A stretch of DNA of 64,000 bases from Rhodothermales bacterium (GTDB lineage Bacteria > Bacteroidota > Rhodothermia > Rhodothermales > Bin80): contig JANQES010000090.1 of NCBI GenBank assembly GCA_028278205.1, positions 1-64,000 of the forward strand, given 5' to 3'. The notes below the pieces were generated by a model. It saw only the letters and a program-made list of their open reading frames with translations. It did not search any database and was not told the DNA's origin. Position 1 is the stretch's first letter, and each line of letters opens with the position of its first letter. Made by a program: the position numbers and the translations under genes. Of the stretch, positions 50,308-59,386 are shown in pieces.

Positions 50308-51594
50308 ATGAACCAGACCATCTCGCAAGCAGCGCGGCTCAAAGGCACCGTGGCGCTGCCCGCCGACAAGTCGATTGCCCACCGCGCGGCGCTCTTCGCT
50401 GCCCTCAGCGATGGCCGCTCGATCATCACCAATTATCCCGACTCGGCGGATCCGCGTTCGACGCTGGCCTGCCTGCGCCAACTCGGCGTCGAGATCGATG
50501 AAGACGAGCCGGGCATTCTGGCCGTCCAGGGGGCAGGCCTGGAAGGATTGCGCAAGCCCAAAGCCCCGCTCGACTGCGGCAACTCGGGCACGACGATGCG
50601 CTTGATAGCGGGCATCCTGGCCGGGCAATCCTTCGCCACCACCCTCACCGGCGACGCCTCGCTGAGCCGCCGCCCGATGGCCCGCATCGCCGATCCGCTG
50701 CGCCGGATGAACGCCGTCGTCACACTCGAAGACGGGCATGCGCCCATCAAGATCGCCGGAGGACAACAGCTTCAGGGCATCGAATACGAGTTGCCGGTGC
50801 CGTCGGCGCAGGTCAAGTCGTGCGTGCTGCTGGCCGGGCTCTACGCCGAGGGCGAGACGACGGTCGTCGAGACGATTCCTTCGCGCGATCATACCGAGCG
50901 GATGCTGGGCCTCGACATCTTCGAGATGGGCGGCGCGCGCTACCTGACCGTCCAGCAAGGCCGCCGCATCCCGGCCCGGACGTGGACGGTGCCGCGCGAT
51001 TTCTCAGCAGCCGCATTTTTGCTCGTGGCCGGCTCCATCGTGCCCGACGGCGAGGTCTACCTGCCCGGCGTGGGGCTCAACCCCTCGCGCAGCGCCTTGC
51101 TCGACGTGCTCCGTGTCATGGGCGCGGATTTCAAGGTCGAGTACGAACGCGAAGAAGGCGGCGAGCCGCTGGCCGACTTGAAGGTGCGCCCCGCCGCGTT
51201 GCACGGCGTCTCGGTCAGCGGCGCGCTCATCCCCAATCTGATCGACGAGATCCCCGTCCTGGCCGTGGCCGCCGCCTGCGCTGAAGGCCGCACCGAGATC
51301 CGCGACGCCGCCGAACTGCGCGTCAAAGAAACCGACCGCATCGATGCGATGGTCAAAAACCTCCGCGCCCTCGGCACCGACGTCGAGGAGTTCGAAGACG
51401 GCCTCGCCATCACCGGCGGCAAACCCCTCACTGGCGCCACGGTCGATAGCTTCGACGATCACCGCATCGCCATGGCGACGGGCGTGGCAGCACTCGCCGC
51501 CTCGGGCAAGACAACGATTACGAATGCTGAAGTCGCGCGTGTGTCGTTTCCGGGGTTTTGGGAGGTGTTGGAGCGGCTTTCGAAGGGCGAGTGA
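50308..51594 (+). CDS. aroA: 3-phosphoshikimate 1-carboxyvinyltransferase (EPSP synthase)
   Basis: A 428-residue enzyme adding enolpyruvate to shikimate-3-phosphate. Motifs: LPADKSIAHRAALFAALSDG (PEP/shikimate lysine), LDCGNSGTTMRLIAG, LTGDASLSRRPMARI, SAQVKSCVLLAGLYA, PRDFSAAAFLLVAGS, and ELRVKETDRI with the catalytic Glu. The ATG at 50308 (MNQTISQAARLKG) matches the family start; 19 more residues are open upstream from 50251. The PADKS motif places it near the class with Ser-Ile-Ala-His after Lys. Confidence 0.95.
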   Translation: MNQTISQAARLKGTVALPADKSIAHRAALFAALSDGRSIITNYPDSADPRSTLACLRQLGVEIDEDEPGILAVQGAGLEGLRKPKAPLDCGNSGTTMRLIAGILAGQSFATTLTGDASLSRRPMARIADPLRRMNAVVTLEDGHAPIKIAGGQQLQGIEYELPVPSAQVKSCVLLAGLYAEGETTVVETIPSRDHTERMLGLDIFEMGGARYLTVQQGRRIPARTWTVPRDFSAAAFLLVAGSIVPDGEVYLPGVGLNPSRSALLDVLRVMGADFKVEYEREEGGEPLADLKVRPAALHGVSVSGALIPNLIDEIPVLAVAAACAEGRTEIRDAAELRVKETDRIDAMVKNLRALGTDVEEFEDGLAITGGKPLTGATVDSFDDHRIAMATGVAALAASGKTTITNAEVARVSFPGFWEVLERLSKGE

Positions 51595-51621
51595 CGAATG
51601 GCGAATTTCCTCTCAACTTGC

Positions 51622-51756
51622 CTCGTTCCCACGCTCCTGCGTGGGAATGCAGCCTGAGACGCTCCTGCGTCTCCCTGTCTTTCTTCAAAATCCTGCATCG
51701 ATTCTCGGACGCAGGAGCGTCCGGTTCTACATTCCCACGGAGACCGTGGGAACGAG
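51622..51756. repeat. Composite palindromic repeat (CTCGTTCCCACGCTCC type)
   Basis: Outer arms CTCGTTCCCACGC and GTGGGAACGAG enclose GGACGCAGGAGCGTCC and GAGACGCTCCTGCGTCTC hairpins. Repeats with this string are met in unrelated phyla. It follows the aroA stop by about 30 bp. Confidence 0.6.
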
Positions 51757-51784
51757 GAAAAACATGGCGCAAACGTCCTTTTTA

Positions 51785-51877
51785 GTCATCCCTGCGCAGG
51801 CAGGGACCCATCCAATTTTCAAGGACTGCCGGCATCCCCAGAGACTTGGATGGGTTCCTGCCTTCGCAGGAATGACT
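51785..51877. repeat. Palindromic repeat (GTCATCCCTGCGCAGGCAGGGA type)
   Basis: GTCATCCCTGCGCAGGCAGG and CCTGCCTTCGCAGGAATGAC arms, with GGATGGGT/ACCCATCC inside. It resembles the GTCATTCC...GGAAT repeats described in Neisseria (dRS3-type) and other phyla. With the previous repeat it fills the 368-bp gap 51595-51962. Confidence 0.55.
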
Positions 51878-51962
51878 TTTCTTTAATATTTTTAATAATT
51901 TAGGAACCCGTGCTTAATCCAAACTCTCAGTAGAAAGATTTTAAAATTAACCACGAGCGACC

Positions 51963-52199
51963 ATGACTGCTTTGATGAAAAAAGCGATTGAGGCATTAAC
52001 CAATCTCCCGGAAGAGAAGCAGAACTTCTACGCTCAAGAAATCCTGGCTTCTCTCGAAGGCGATAAGAAATGGAATGCTCTCTTCGCGGATCCCAGAAGC
52101 GAAACGCTCCTTGCTCAGATGGCAGCAAAGGCTCTTGAGGAATATGAAGCCGGAGAAACTCGGCCTCTAGATGAACTCTTCGACAACATTGAAGAATAA
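51963..52199 (+). CDS. Putative orphan antitoxin-like protein
   Basis: A 78-residue acidic protein: helix EKQNFYAQEILASLEGDKKWNALFADPRSETLLAQMAAKALEEYEAGETRPLDELFD. The L-x-x-L-P-E-x-x-Q-x-x-x-A-x-E-I-L-x-x-L opening and ARPLDEL-type tail match small antitoxins that normally precede a RelE/ParE toxin. Here the next gene, 12 bp downstream, encodes an HNH nuclease-like protein instead. Composition is AT-richer than neighbours. The antitoxin role is inference from pattern. Confidence 0.6.
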   Translation: MTALMKKAIEALTNLPEEKQNFYAQEILASLEGDKKWNALFADPRSETLLAQMAAKALEEYEAGETRPLDELFDNIEE

Positions 52200-52211
52200 C
52201 GTTACAAAAAG

Positions 52212-53090
52212 ATGGGTTTCAAGCAGTCAGATGTAGACAAACTTCTCGCCGATACTGGACGGCACTGCTGTATCTGCGGCATACTTCACAACATTCAGGT
52301 CCACCATATCATACCGAAGGAGGACGGTGGCTCTGATGATATAGAAAACGCGATACCACTTTGCCCGAACTGTCACGATAAAGTACACATCAAATACTCC
52401 AAGGGACGTACAACGAGAGCTTATACTCCCAATGAACTGAAGCTCCATCGCGAGCGAACGATTCGTTCCGTCCAAGACGGTGTTTGGGCGCAGCTCCGCC
52501 AGGCTAACCCGACGACGTGGGCAACGTTAATTGCGAAAGGAGGTTCAGATCTTACAGGTTTCTCGAAAAGGACGCTCCATGATGTGCAACTACTTTCTCA
52601 GAAAGAAGAGGAATTATTCAGAAAGATTCTGAACCAGTTTTGGATGATCGATCATCGATTTATCCATCTGTTCACTGAAGATACAGAGCGAATGTACCTG
52701 AACGAGGTAACAGGTCTTTCCGCTCTGCAAATTCTGACATCATGCGGGCTACTTATAGATGATCACTTCGAGTTCGTCGAGCGAATCGTTTGGGAAGCGT
52801 TGTATCAAGACACTTTTCTTTTTGCTATAGCTAAGGCAGGCTTAGGAAGCACGCAGGTACGAGCGAAGATATTGACACCCACCGGCTTCGACCTACTCAA
52901 AACCATTGAACTAGAGCCTGATGAGGAATACGTAAAAGTCCTGGCTAATTCATTAGCTGAGGAAGTGTTGATTCGACCCTTTAAGCAGAATCCTAACACG
53001 GGAAGGTTGAGCGTTGACTTTACTTACTGCATGAGAGCAAATTGCACTCTATTGCCCATCCGACCCCGGAATCCACAGGTGCTTTTCTAA
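52212..53090 (+). CDS. HNH-nuclease-domain protein of unknown function
   Basis: A 292-residue protein. HNH domain at residues about 15-62: CCICG, VHHIIPKEDGGSDDIENAIPLCPNCHDKVH, with the four zinc Cys and the His-Asn catalytic pair. The remaining ~220 residues are helical and not recognised, with a final LTPTGFDLLKTIELEPDEEYVKVLANSLAEEVL. The gene is much less GC-rich than its surroundings (about half A/T), suggesting horizontal gain. It follows the antitoxin-like gene by 12 bp, so the pair may be a defence or addiction unit. The 3' end overlaps the converging MGMT gene by 42 bp. Confidence 0.75.
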   Translation: MGFKQSDVDKLLADTGRHCCICGILHNIQVHHIIPKEDGGSDDIENAIPLCPNCHDKVHIKYSKGRTTRAYTPNELKLHRERTIRSVQDGVWAQLRQANPTTWATLIAKGGSDLTGFSKRTLHDVQLLSQKEEELFRKILNQFWMIDHRFIHLFTEDTERMYLNEVTGLSALQILTSCGLLIDDHFEFVERIVWEALYQDTFLFAIAKAGLGSTQVRAKILTPTGFDLLKTIELEPDEEYVKVLANSLAEEVLIRPFKQNPNTGRLSVDFTYCMRANCTLLPIRPRNPQVLF

Positions 53091-53387
53091 AACCACGCAC
53101 CCGTCGTCGTCGAAGGTGACGCCTTCATTGCGGAGGAGGTCTTCCATGATGTGCGGGCCGCCGAAGTGCCGCGCGCCCGAAAGCCCGCCGAAGCGGTTGA
53201 CGACGCGGTGGCACGGCAGCCACGTCCCCTTGGCCGCCTGCATCGCCCAGCCGACGGTGCGGGCGGCGCTCTTCATGCCCAGATGCTCGGCGATGTGGCC
53301 GTAGGTCGTCACCTTGCCGTCGGGGATTTGCGCGACGACCTCCCAGACGCGCTCGAAAAAATCGCTTTGCCTTTTTTCCTTACTCAT
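53049..53387 (-). CDS. MGMT/Ada-fold DNA alkyltransferase-like protein
   Basis: A 112-residue protein with only the C-terminal alkyltransferase domain: VWEVVAQIPDGKVTTYGHIAEHLGM, VGWAMQAAKGTWLPCHRVVNRFGGLSG and LLRNEGV. The alkyl-acceptor Cys in PCHRV is kept (in Atl proteins it is Trp or Ala), so transfer activity is possible despite the missing N-terminal domain. It directly repairs O6-alkylguanine, or flags it for nucleotide excision if non-transferring. Downstream of the GWxTD gene start region is no link; convergent overlap with the HNH gene shows dense packing. Confidence 0.85.
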   Translation of the reverse strand: MSKEKRQSDFFERVWEVVAQIPDGKVTTYGHIAEHLGMKSAARTVGWAMQAAKGTWLPCHRVVNRFGGLSGARHFGGPHIMEDLLRNEGVTFDDDGCVVLEKHLWIPGSDGQ

Positions 53388-53399
53388 TGGCGTCTTTGC

Positions 53400-55289
53400 T
53401 CATCGGCGCATCGTGAATTGCAGCGAGCGTTCCACCTGCTGCCCGGTGATCGTGTCGGTGACGCGGACGGTGACGTTCAGCGCGCCCTCGCCTTCCCATT
53501 CGCTCAGATCGAGCAGCATGCTTTCTCGCGCGGTGCGGTCGGAGCCGGTGTAGGGCGTCTCGACGGTCGTTTGCTCGTCGGGCCGCCCGCCGAGGAAGTT
53601 GAGCAGGCCGCCGTCGTCGCCGCGTTCGACGGTGTAGCCCACCTCGTATTGGGTCTGATCGTCGGCGTCGAAAGCGAGGTGATAGACTTCGAAATACAGG
53701 CCCAATGTCATTTCTGAGGGCACCGTTTCGAAGGGATAAGGCGCCGTCTCGAAGGTGCCGGCCTGCTTCGCCGAGGCGGGGACGAATTCGAGGCGGAGAT
53801 CGCTCATTTCCAGCACAGCCTCGTCCGCCGTTAGCGCCATCAGCGAGTCAGCGCGTTGGGTGGCAACTTTCAGGTGCGGGCCGAGCCGCACGCGTTCCGG
53901 GTCGCGCACGCGATCTTTACCGGCGGGCAGGTGTTGATCCCACTGCATGGCGAGGTGATACCGGCCCGTATCGCCCTCAACCACCATCGATTGCACCGGA
54001 ATCACGGCCTCCCTCGTGGCGGGCAGGTCGGTGATTTGATAGTGCCGGACGTTGACGATGCGCTCTATGTACGCGCCGGCTTTCTGCACGACGGTCAGCT
54101 TGATGATGTATTGATCGACCTGCCCTTCGACCGGCTTTTCATCTTGTCGATCCTCCGACATCAGGCCGCCGGGCTGGGGGCTCCAGTAGATTTCGGTGCG
54201 TGTGGTGCCGTCGTCATCGAGGAAACGCGCCGTCCGCATCGCCAGCGGCAGGCCTTCTTTCTCGCGTAAGACTTCGGTGGCCTGGCGCGGCACGAACGTC
54301 TCGCGCCGTCCGTAAGCCTGATCATCTTCGGCCTGTGCGCGGACGAGAAAGCTCTCGGCGAAGACGTAGGGTGCCTGCGCCTGGCTGCTCAGGCTGCCGT
54401 CTTCGAGCCCGCGCGAGTAATCCACCACGTCGCTATAACGAACCAGAAAGTCGGGATGCAGCGGCGCCAGTTGCCGGTAGATAACCCGCAGCGTCGCCAG
54501 CATCATATCGACTTTCTGACGCCCTCGCGCGCCCGCGCTGAAGCCGGAACGCAGCGGATCAGGCAATAAATCGTTCGATTCGGCGGTGCGGTATTCGCCC
54601 TGTTTTTTGACGAAGATGAAATACGCCGCCCGGTCGATGTGCCCGTAGCCCCAGAATTCATTTTCCGGAAAATCCGTCAGATTGACCACGACGCCGGGCT
54701 GGAAGACGATGTCGCCCAGTTCACGGTCGGCGTATTCGACGGAGATTTTATCGCGGGGTTCGCCGAAGCGGACGTAGACTTCGCCGCGTTCGTCGAGGCC
54801 GGTGGGGTGGTCGTCGTGGGGGTACATCTCTTCGGCGTAGGCCACGCGTTGGAGGTGTTCTTCGAGGCGTTCGTTGTTGCGCGTGGCCGGCAGCGGATCC
54901 TGGCTGCGCCACCACGTAAAGAGCCGCTCGCCCGCGCCCGGCTTGAACGACCAGCTTTCGGGCGGCGTATCCAGATCGCCATCCATCACCTGCTGCCGGA
55001 GGTCTTCGGGCAGGATCAGGGCGAGTTGTGCCATGTGGCGGTTGAGGATCGTCCGTTCCTGGCTCGCCGGGTTGCGATCGAGGCTGCCGAGCAGGCCCAG
55101 GTAGAGCCGGGAGGCATCGTCGAAATGATCTTCCACGCCGATGTCGAACAGCGTCTCCAGGTGCGCGGCGCCGTGGCGCACGTCGAACGGCGGCGCCTCG
55201 GCCAACAACTCCTGAGCCTGAGCCGGCATGGCGAACCCGGCCAGCATCAGACCCATCAGCACGTAAGCAATTGCGCGGGAGCGAATCAT
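53400..55289 (-). CDS. GWxTD-domain secreted protein
   Basis: A 629-residue protein; the ATG at 55289 gives the signal peptide IRSRAIAYVLMGLMLAGFAMPAQAQ. Residues about 120-190 hold the GWxTD-type domain (LFTWWRSQDPLPATRNNERLEEHLQRVAYAEEMY, LDERGEVYVRFGEP), repeated weakly later. The rest is beta-rich, with the C-terminus resembling an Ig-like carbohydrate domain. These proteins occur in Bacteroidota, Rhodothermota and Acidobacteria; function unknown, some near T9SS genes. It stands alone, upstream of a poly-pyrimidine repeat region. Confidence 0.78.
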   Translation of the reverse strand: MIRSRAIAYVLMGLMLAGFAMPAQAQELLAEAPPFDVRHGAAHLETLFDIGVEDHFDDASRLYLGLLGSLDRNPASQERTILNRHMAQLALILPEDLRQQVMDGDLDTPPESWSFKPGAGERLFTWWRSQDPLPATRNNERLEEHLQRVAYAEEMYPHDDHPTGLDERGEVYVRFGEPRDKISVEYADRELGDIVFQPGVVVNLTDFPENEFWGYGHIDRAAYFIFVKKQGEYRTAESNDLLPDPLRSGFSAGARGRQKVDMMLATLRVIYRQLAPLHPDFLVRYSDVVDYSRGLEDGSLSSQAQAPYVFAESFLVRAQAEDDQAYGRRETFVPRQATEVLREKEGLPLAMRTARFLDDDGTTRTEIYWSPQPGGLMSEDRQDEKPVEGQVDQYIIKLTVVQKAGAYIERIVNVRHYQITDLPATREAVIPVQSMVVEGDTGRYHLAMQWDQHLPAGKDRVRDPERVRLGPHLKVATQRADSLMALTADEAVLEMSDLRLEFVPASAKQAGTFETAPYPFETVPSEMTLGLYFEVYHLAFDADDQTQYEVGYTVERGDDGGLLNFLGGRPDEQTTVETPYTGSDRTARESMLLDLSEWEGEGALNVTVRVTDTITGQQVERSLQFTMRR

Positions 55290-55410
55290 GGGTACAAGGG
55301 CAATTTGATGTGGATTAAATACCCACACACGGGACCTGAGGTTCGAGGGGCTTTATTTTTGGTCATGTGACTTTGACTCAAGCCTTGTGGCATGATCCCG
55401 TTTGTTTGTC

Positions 55411-55575
55411 CTTTTGGCTTGATCCAAAAGGACCAAAAGATCAAGACTGTACCCGCTGGGCCTGAACCCCACTCCGGCACGCGGGAAAATTTGAAACTCG
55501 CTCCTTCGTCGCTCAAACAGCAAATTTTCCTTATCGCGTGCCTGCGCTCCGTTCCGAGACGGCCCACCGGCTAAG
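55411..55575. repeat. Nested palindromic repeat region upstream of the GWxTD gene
   Basis: A hairpin GTCCTTTTGG...CCAAAAGGAC at 55411-55437 is followed by nested arms: CCGCTGGGCCTG with GGCCCACCGG (outer, about 55449-55573) and CACGCGGGAAAATTTG with CAAATTTTCC...GCGTGC (inner). The gap 55290-55714 contains this and an expanded octamer pyrimidine array (55609-55676); no gene. Confidence 0.5.
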
Positions 55576-55608
55576 GTCGCCTTTTTCTTTGTCTTTTTCT
55601 TTTTCCCA

Positions 55609-55676
55609 TTCCCCCTCTCCCCCTCTCCCCTTCTCCCTCTCACCCTTTCCCCCTCTCTCCCTTTCGCCCTTCCCCA
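55609..55676. repeat. Octamer polypyrimidine array, expanded copy
   Basis: CCCCTCTC/CCCCTTCT/CCCTCTCA/CCCTTTCC/CCCTCTCT-type 8-mers, the longest of the four copies in the window. Confidence 0.55.
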
Positions 55677-55714
55677 AAATCCCCGCTCGCCACATCCCAC
55701 TGGCCATTCCCCAC

Positions 55715-58381
55715 TCAGAACGAGACGCTGAACCCGAACGAGGGGATGAACGGAAACATGTAGACCGGCTCCTTGAACAGCAAGGGCTCCGGCGGCGGGG
55801 TCAGCGAAGCCGGCAACCCGGTCGGGCTCTCGATGACCTCGACCACGTAATGATACCGCACGACGTTCTTCCGGTTGTAGACGTTGATCACCTCCAGATA
55901 GACTTCGAACGCCGTGCCGCGCCAGCGCGAGGCAAACGTCAGCCGCGCGTCGAGCCGGTGATAATCGGGCAGGCGGGCCGTGTTGAGGTTGGCCGCCCCG
56001 CCGTAGCCGGGCACCAGCCGGACCAACCCCGTGGCGGGGTCTGTCAGCACGATAGACCGCGTCTCGCCGGTCTCCGGGTCGTCTACGATGCCCACGAGCG
56101 GATCCATGCTGACGGGGGGCGTATGCGGGAAGCCGCTGCCGAAGCGCCACGTAAGCCCCGCCTTAAAATACCGCCCCAGCCGCCGGCTGATCACCACGCT
56201 GAGCGTGTGACGCCGGTCGTAATCAAACGGAAAGCGGACCGTCGTGTCGGCGTCGCTCTGCTCGCGGAAGGCACGGGCGAAAGAATAGGCAAGCCATCCC
56301 TGCCAGACATCCGACGGCTCTGCCGCGCGCTTTTCGATCAACAGATCCGCCCCGTAGGCGTGGCCGGATCCCTGGTTAACCGGCTCCGGCGTCAAGGCGA
56401 AGGCGTCCGCTTCTCGAATAACGTAGCCCTGCCCGTTTAACCGGCCTACGCGATTATTTTCGAGGTCGAGTTGTCGTTCGTACGAAGCCACCAGCCGCGT
56501 CTCTTGCCGGGATGCATTGCTGATCAGGTCGTCCAACTGCTTCCAATAGCCCTCGACTTTGACGCGCCACCGCGCCCCGAAATGCCGGCTCAGGCTGGCG
56601 CCGAGGTGCATCGCCCGCTCCACGCCCAACTGATCGAGACTGATAAAACGCGCGAGATTGAACGGATTCTCCGGATCCAGCAGCTTCTCGAAGCCGGGAC
56701 TTTGCAGATACCGCCCGCCGGCCAACCGCACCGTGGTGGCGTCATCGAGCAGGATCGAAACACTCACGCGCGGCGAGAGGTGATGTTTTTCGATCAGGCC
56801 GTAATAGTCGTAGCGCAGGCTCGGCTGAACGAAGATCCTGTCGTTGGCCAGGGCGATGCGATCCTGCGCGTAGGCCTGATAGCGGCGATGCGTCCGGGTT
56901 TGATCGGCGCTGTCGGCCAGGGCGCCGAGCCTCGGATCGGCGGTCTGAAGCGCATCGAAGACGACCGCGCCGAAGGCGTTGAGGCCGAGGTCGAGATCGA
57001 GTTCGTTGGTCAGAAAATCGACACCGCCGCCCAGTTCGACGGTGTGGCGGCCCCGGCTGGCGACGACCTGTCCGCGCAGCGCCGCTTTTTCGAGTCGATA
57101 GGCCTGATCATAGTCGAACTGCGCCCGTTCGGCGCCGCCGAAGACGGGCGGCGGCGGTTCGAGCAGGGCATCGGTGAGACGGAAATCGAAGCCGCCGTCG
57201 GTGGGCGCGAGGTCGCCGGTGAGTTGGTTGGCGCCCGTGTTGCGATACCAGTTGGCGAGGATTTTGACCCGCAACCCGGAAGACGGCACGTAATTCCACG
57301 CCCCGCCGAGAGCGGCGTTGATACTTTCGTTGCTTCCCTCGCGCAGGCTCTCTTCGGCGCCCTGCCGCCCGAAGGTATCCTGCCGTCCGAGCACGTCGAG
57401 CACATCGCGGCTATAAAGCCCGGTAAAACGCAGTTGATGATTCCGCGCGGGCCGCAACGTCAGCTTCGCCTGCACGTCTCCAAAATCGGGAAAAGCTATG
57501 TCGTTGAAGATGCCGACGCGTTTGGCGAAGGTGTTGGCGAACGAATCGAAGTAGGTGCGGCGGCCACTGGCGAGCCAGCTTCCCTGCCAGAATCCGGTCT
57601 TGCCCTCCAGGACGAGGTTGGCACTGATCATGTTGGTGCTCACCTGCCCGCCGAGCCACGTATCCGGGCGCCCGTCCCGCATCTCCACGGCCAACACCGA
57701 CGAGAGGCGGTCGCCGTAGCGCGCCGGGAAGGCGCCGGCGTAAAGTTCGACCGAACGCGTGACCGAGGCATTGAGCAGGCTGCCCATCCCGCTCAACTGG
57801 TAGGGGCTGAAAAGCTCGATATCGTCGAGGATGATCAGGTTTTGATCGGGGGTGCCGCCACGCACGATGAGTTGGTTGGAAAAGTCGTTGGACGAGAGCA
57901 CGCCGGGCAGGGTCTGCAAGGCGCGCATCACATCTTCGGCCCCGCCGGCCAGTTGACGGATCTGCGCAGGCCGCATCTGCCGGAGCGACACGCTCGGATC
58001 GGCCTGATCCTGCTCCGGCAGCGCGCTGACCTCCACCTCTTGCAGATCCAGCACCGCCGCCTGCATCCGTAGATCTCGAACCACCGGCTGCGCGCCGAGC
58101 ATCACCTCGACCTCCACCGTCCGGTAGCCGACGAACCGCGCAGCGAGCACGTACGCGCCCGGCGCGACCCCGGCGAGGCGGTAGCGGCCCTGTGCGTCGG
58201 TCGTCGTGCCGGCAACCACCACGCCGTCGCGTTCGAGTGTGACGTTGACTTCGGCCAGCGGTGCGTCCGTGGCATCGGCGCGCACGGTGCCGCTGATCTG
58301 CGTGCCCTGCGCGCGCGCGGAGGCCGCGCTGAGCAGCAGCAGCACCAAAAGGGGGATCCAGAAATAGAAACGGACAGACAT
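55715..58381 (-). CDS. TonB-dependent receptor (FecA/SusC-like), paralogue 2
   Basis: An 888-residue outer-membrane receptor. Signal peptide about 1-24. A CarboxypepD-reg domain (26-110: GTQISGTVRADATDAPLAEVNVTLERDG, QGRYRLAGVAPGAY). Plug: SVSLRQMRPAQIRQLAGGAEDVMRALQTLPGVLSSNDFSNQLIVRGGTPDQNLIILDDIELFSPY. Barrel to the C-terminus FIPSFGFSVSF, with the required aromatic last residue. It has no T9SS or SusD partner beside it. It is next to, but 77 bp from, the RiPP protease gene, same strand; a role in taking up its RiPP product or a metal chelate is possible but not shown. Confidence 0.88.
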   Translation of the reverse strand: MSVRFYFWIPLLVLLLLSAASARAQGTQISGTVRADATDAPLAEVNVTLERDGVVVAGTTTDAQGRYRLAGVAPGAYVLAARFVGYRTVEVEVMLGAQPVVRDLRMQAAVLDLQEVEVSALPEQDQADPSVSLRQMRPAQIRQLAGGAEDVMRALQTLPGVLSSNDFSNQLIVRGGTPDQNLIILDDIELFSPYQLSGMGSLLNASVTRSVELYAGAFPARYGDRLSSVLAVEMRDGRPDTWLGGQVSTNMISANLVLEGKTGFWQGSWLASGRRTYFDSFANTFAKRVGIFNDIAFPDFGDVQAKLTLRPARNHQLRFTGLYSRDVLDVLGRQDTFGRQGAEESLREGSNESINAALGGAWNYVPSSGLRVKILANWYRNTGANQLTGDLAPTDGGFDFRLTDALLEPPPPVFGGAERAQFDYDQAYRLEKAALRGQVVASRGRHTVELGGGVDFLTNELDLDLGLNAFGAVVFDALQTADPRLGALADSADQTRTHRRYQAYAQDRIALANDRIFVQPSLRYDYYGLIEKHHLSPRVSVSILLDDATTVRLAGGRYLQSPGFEKLLDPENPFNLARFISLDQLGVERAMHLGASLSRHFGARWRVKVEGYWKQLDDLISNASRQETRLVASYERQLDLENNRVGRLNGQGYVIREADAFALTPEPVNQGSGHAYGADLLIEKRAAEPSDVWQGWLAYSFARAFREQSDADTTVRFPFDYDRRHTLSVVISRRLGRYFKAGLTWRFGSGFPHTPPVSMDPLVGIVDDPETGETRSIVLTDPATGLVRLVPGYGGAANLNTARLPDYHRLDARLTFASRWRGTAFEVYLEVINVYNRKNVVRYHYVVEVIESPTGLPASLTPPPEPLLFKEPVYMFPFIPSFGFSVSF

Positions 58382-58457
58382 CGGAACGGGACGCAGCCCC
58401 TGGATAAAAGCCTGGAGCAGTTTTCAGTTGACGTAGTAAAACCGCTCTAATAACCTC

Positions 58458-59219
58458 TCAATGTAGGCGATTTCCGCCGTGCATCTCAACCCCCTTCTCA
58501 GCATACCGTTCGAGCAGCGCCCGCACGTCGGCCAGCGTCGCCTCCGGATAGCGCTCCAGCAACAACGCCACGATGCCTGTGATATTGGGAGCGGCGAAAC
58601 TGGTACCGACTTTCAACCGGGTCTTGCCCGCAAGCCAACGGACCCGCTGCCGGCCCTTCGCCAGACATTCGACCGCGTGATCCGGACGATAGTAAAACTG
58701 AAAAGCATGCTTGAGCGGCCCCATGCCTACACTCAACACATTCTCAAAAACCGAGGGATAGCTCCACAGAGACCGGCTATGCACCGCTGCGACGATGATC
58801 ATCCCCTGCCTCACGGCGTGCTCGCACACGGTATAGAGCGGGCGCAAAGCGTCGAGCCGATACGTGCCCAGGCTGATATTAACCAGGCGAAGCTCGTTTT
58901 CGATGGCCCATTCGAGAGCCGCCTGCAGTAACGGCACCGACGTCTCCAACCGATGGCCGAAAATGCGAAGGGGGACGATCTCTGCGCCGGGGGCCTGGCG
59001 CAAAATCAGATCGCTACACGCCGTCCCGTGCCCGATCTGGTCGTGGTCATCGCGCGAATAGGCCAGGGCCAACTCGTCCTCCGGATCGACCAGGCCCAGG
59101 CCGGCTACGACGCGGGGATCCGGGGTCGTACGATCCCAGCCGCTGTCGATCACGCCGATACGAACCCCCTTGCCGGTGGGGGCCTCTAGCTCGTCGATGA
59201 CCCACGATGGACGATCCAT
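58458..59219 (-). CDS. Cytoplasmic subtilisin-like (S8) protease of the RiPP cluster
   Basis: A 253-residue S8 peptidase without signal peptide or prodomain. Catalytic Asp in RIGVIDSGWDR, His in GHGTACSDLI, Ser in GTSFAAPNITGIVALLL. The position of the usual oxyanion Asn reads AAVHSRSLW, so that residue is probably not Asn. The ATG at 59219, with AAGG just upstream, is preferred; the longer frame to 59426 runs through the TIR element. As the ABC exporter lacks a C39 peptidase domain, this protease is the best candidate leader-peptide remover (LanP-like). Confidence 0.8.
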   Translation of the reverse strand: MDRPSWVIDELEAPTGKGVRIGVIDSGWDRTTPDPRVVAGLGLVDPEDELALAYSRDDHDQIGHGTACSDLILRQAPGAEIVPLRIFGHRLETSVPLLQAALEWAIENELRLVNISLGTYRLDALRPLYTVCEHAVRQGMIIVAAVHSRSLWSYPSVFENVLSVGMGPLKHAFQFYYRPDHAVECLAKGRQRVRWLAGKTRLKVGTSFAAPNITGIVALLLERYPEATLADVRALLERYAEKGVEMHGGNRLH

Positions 59220-59226
59220 TGCCTTA

Positions 59227-59386
59227 GAAACTGTTTGGTAAGTAGGCCGGGGCTGCGCACGGATCTTTTCCGCCCAGCGCCCCCCGCTTTTTCGGCGAGT
59301 AGCGCTGCTACGCGCCTCAAAAGTCGTGCAGCGCTGGGCGAAAAATCTCTCGTGCTCGCCTGCCGGTCTACTTACCAAACAGTTTC
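59227..59386. mobile_element. 160-bp MITE-like TIR element, second copy
   Basis: GAAACTGTTTGG at the left and CCAAACAGTTTC at the right, extended to about 24 bp. Flanked by TTA on one side and TCA on the other (TNA-type). It fills the entire gap between the HlyD stop codon and the protease start region, so it separates two genes of the RiPP cluster. It shares its central hairpin with 25548-25709. Confidence 0.75.
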
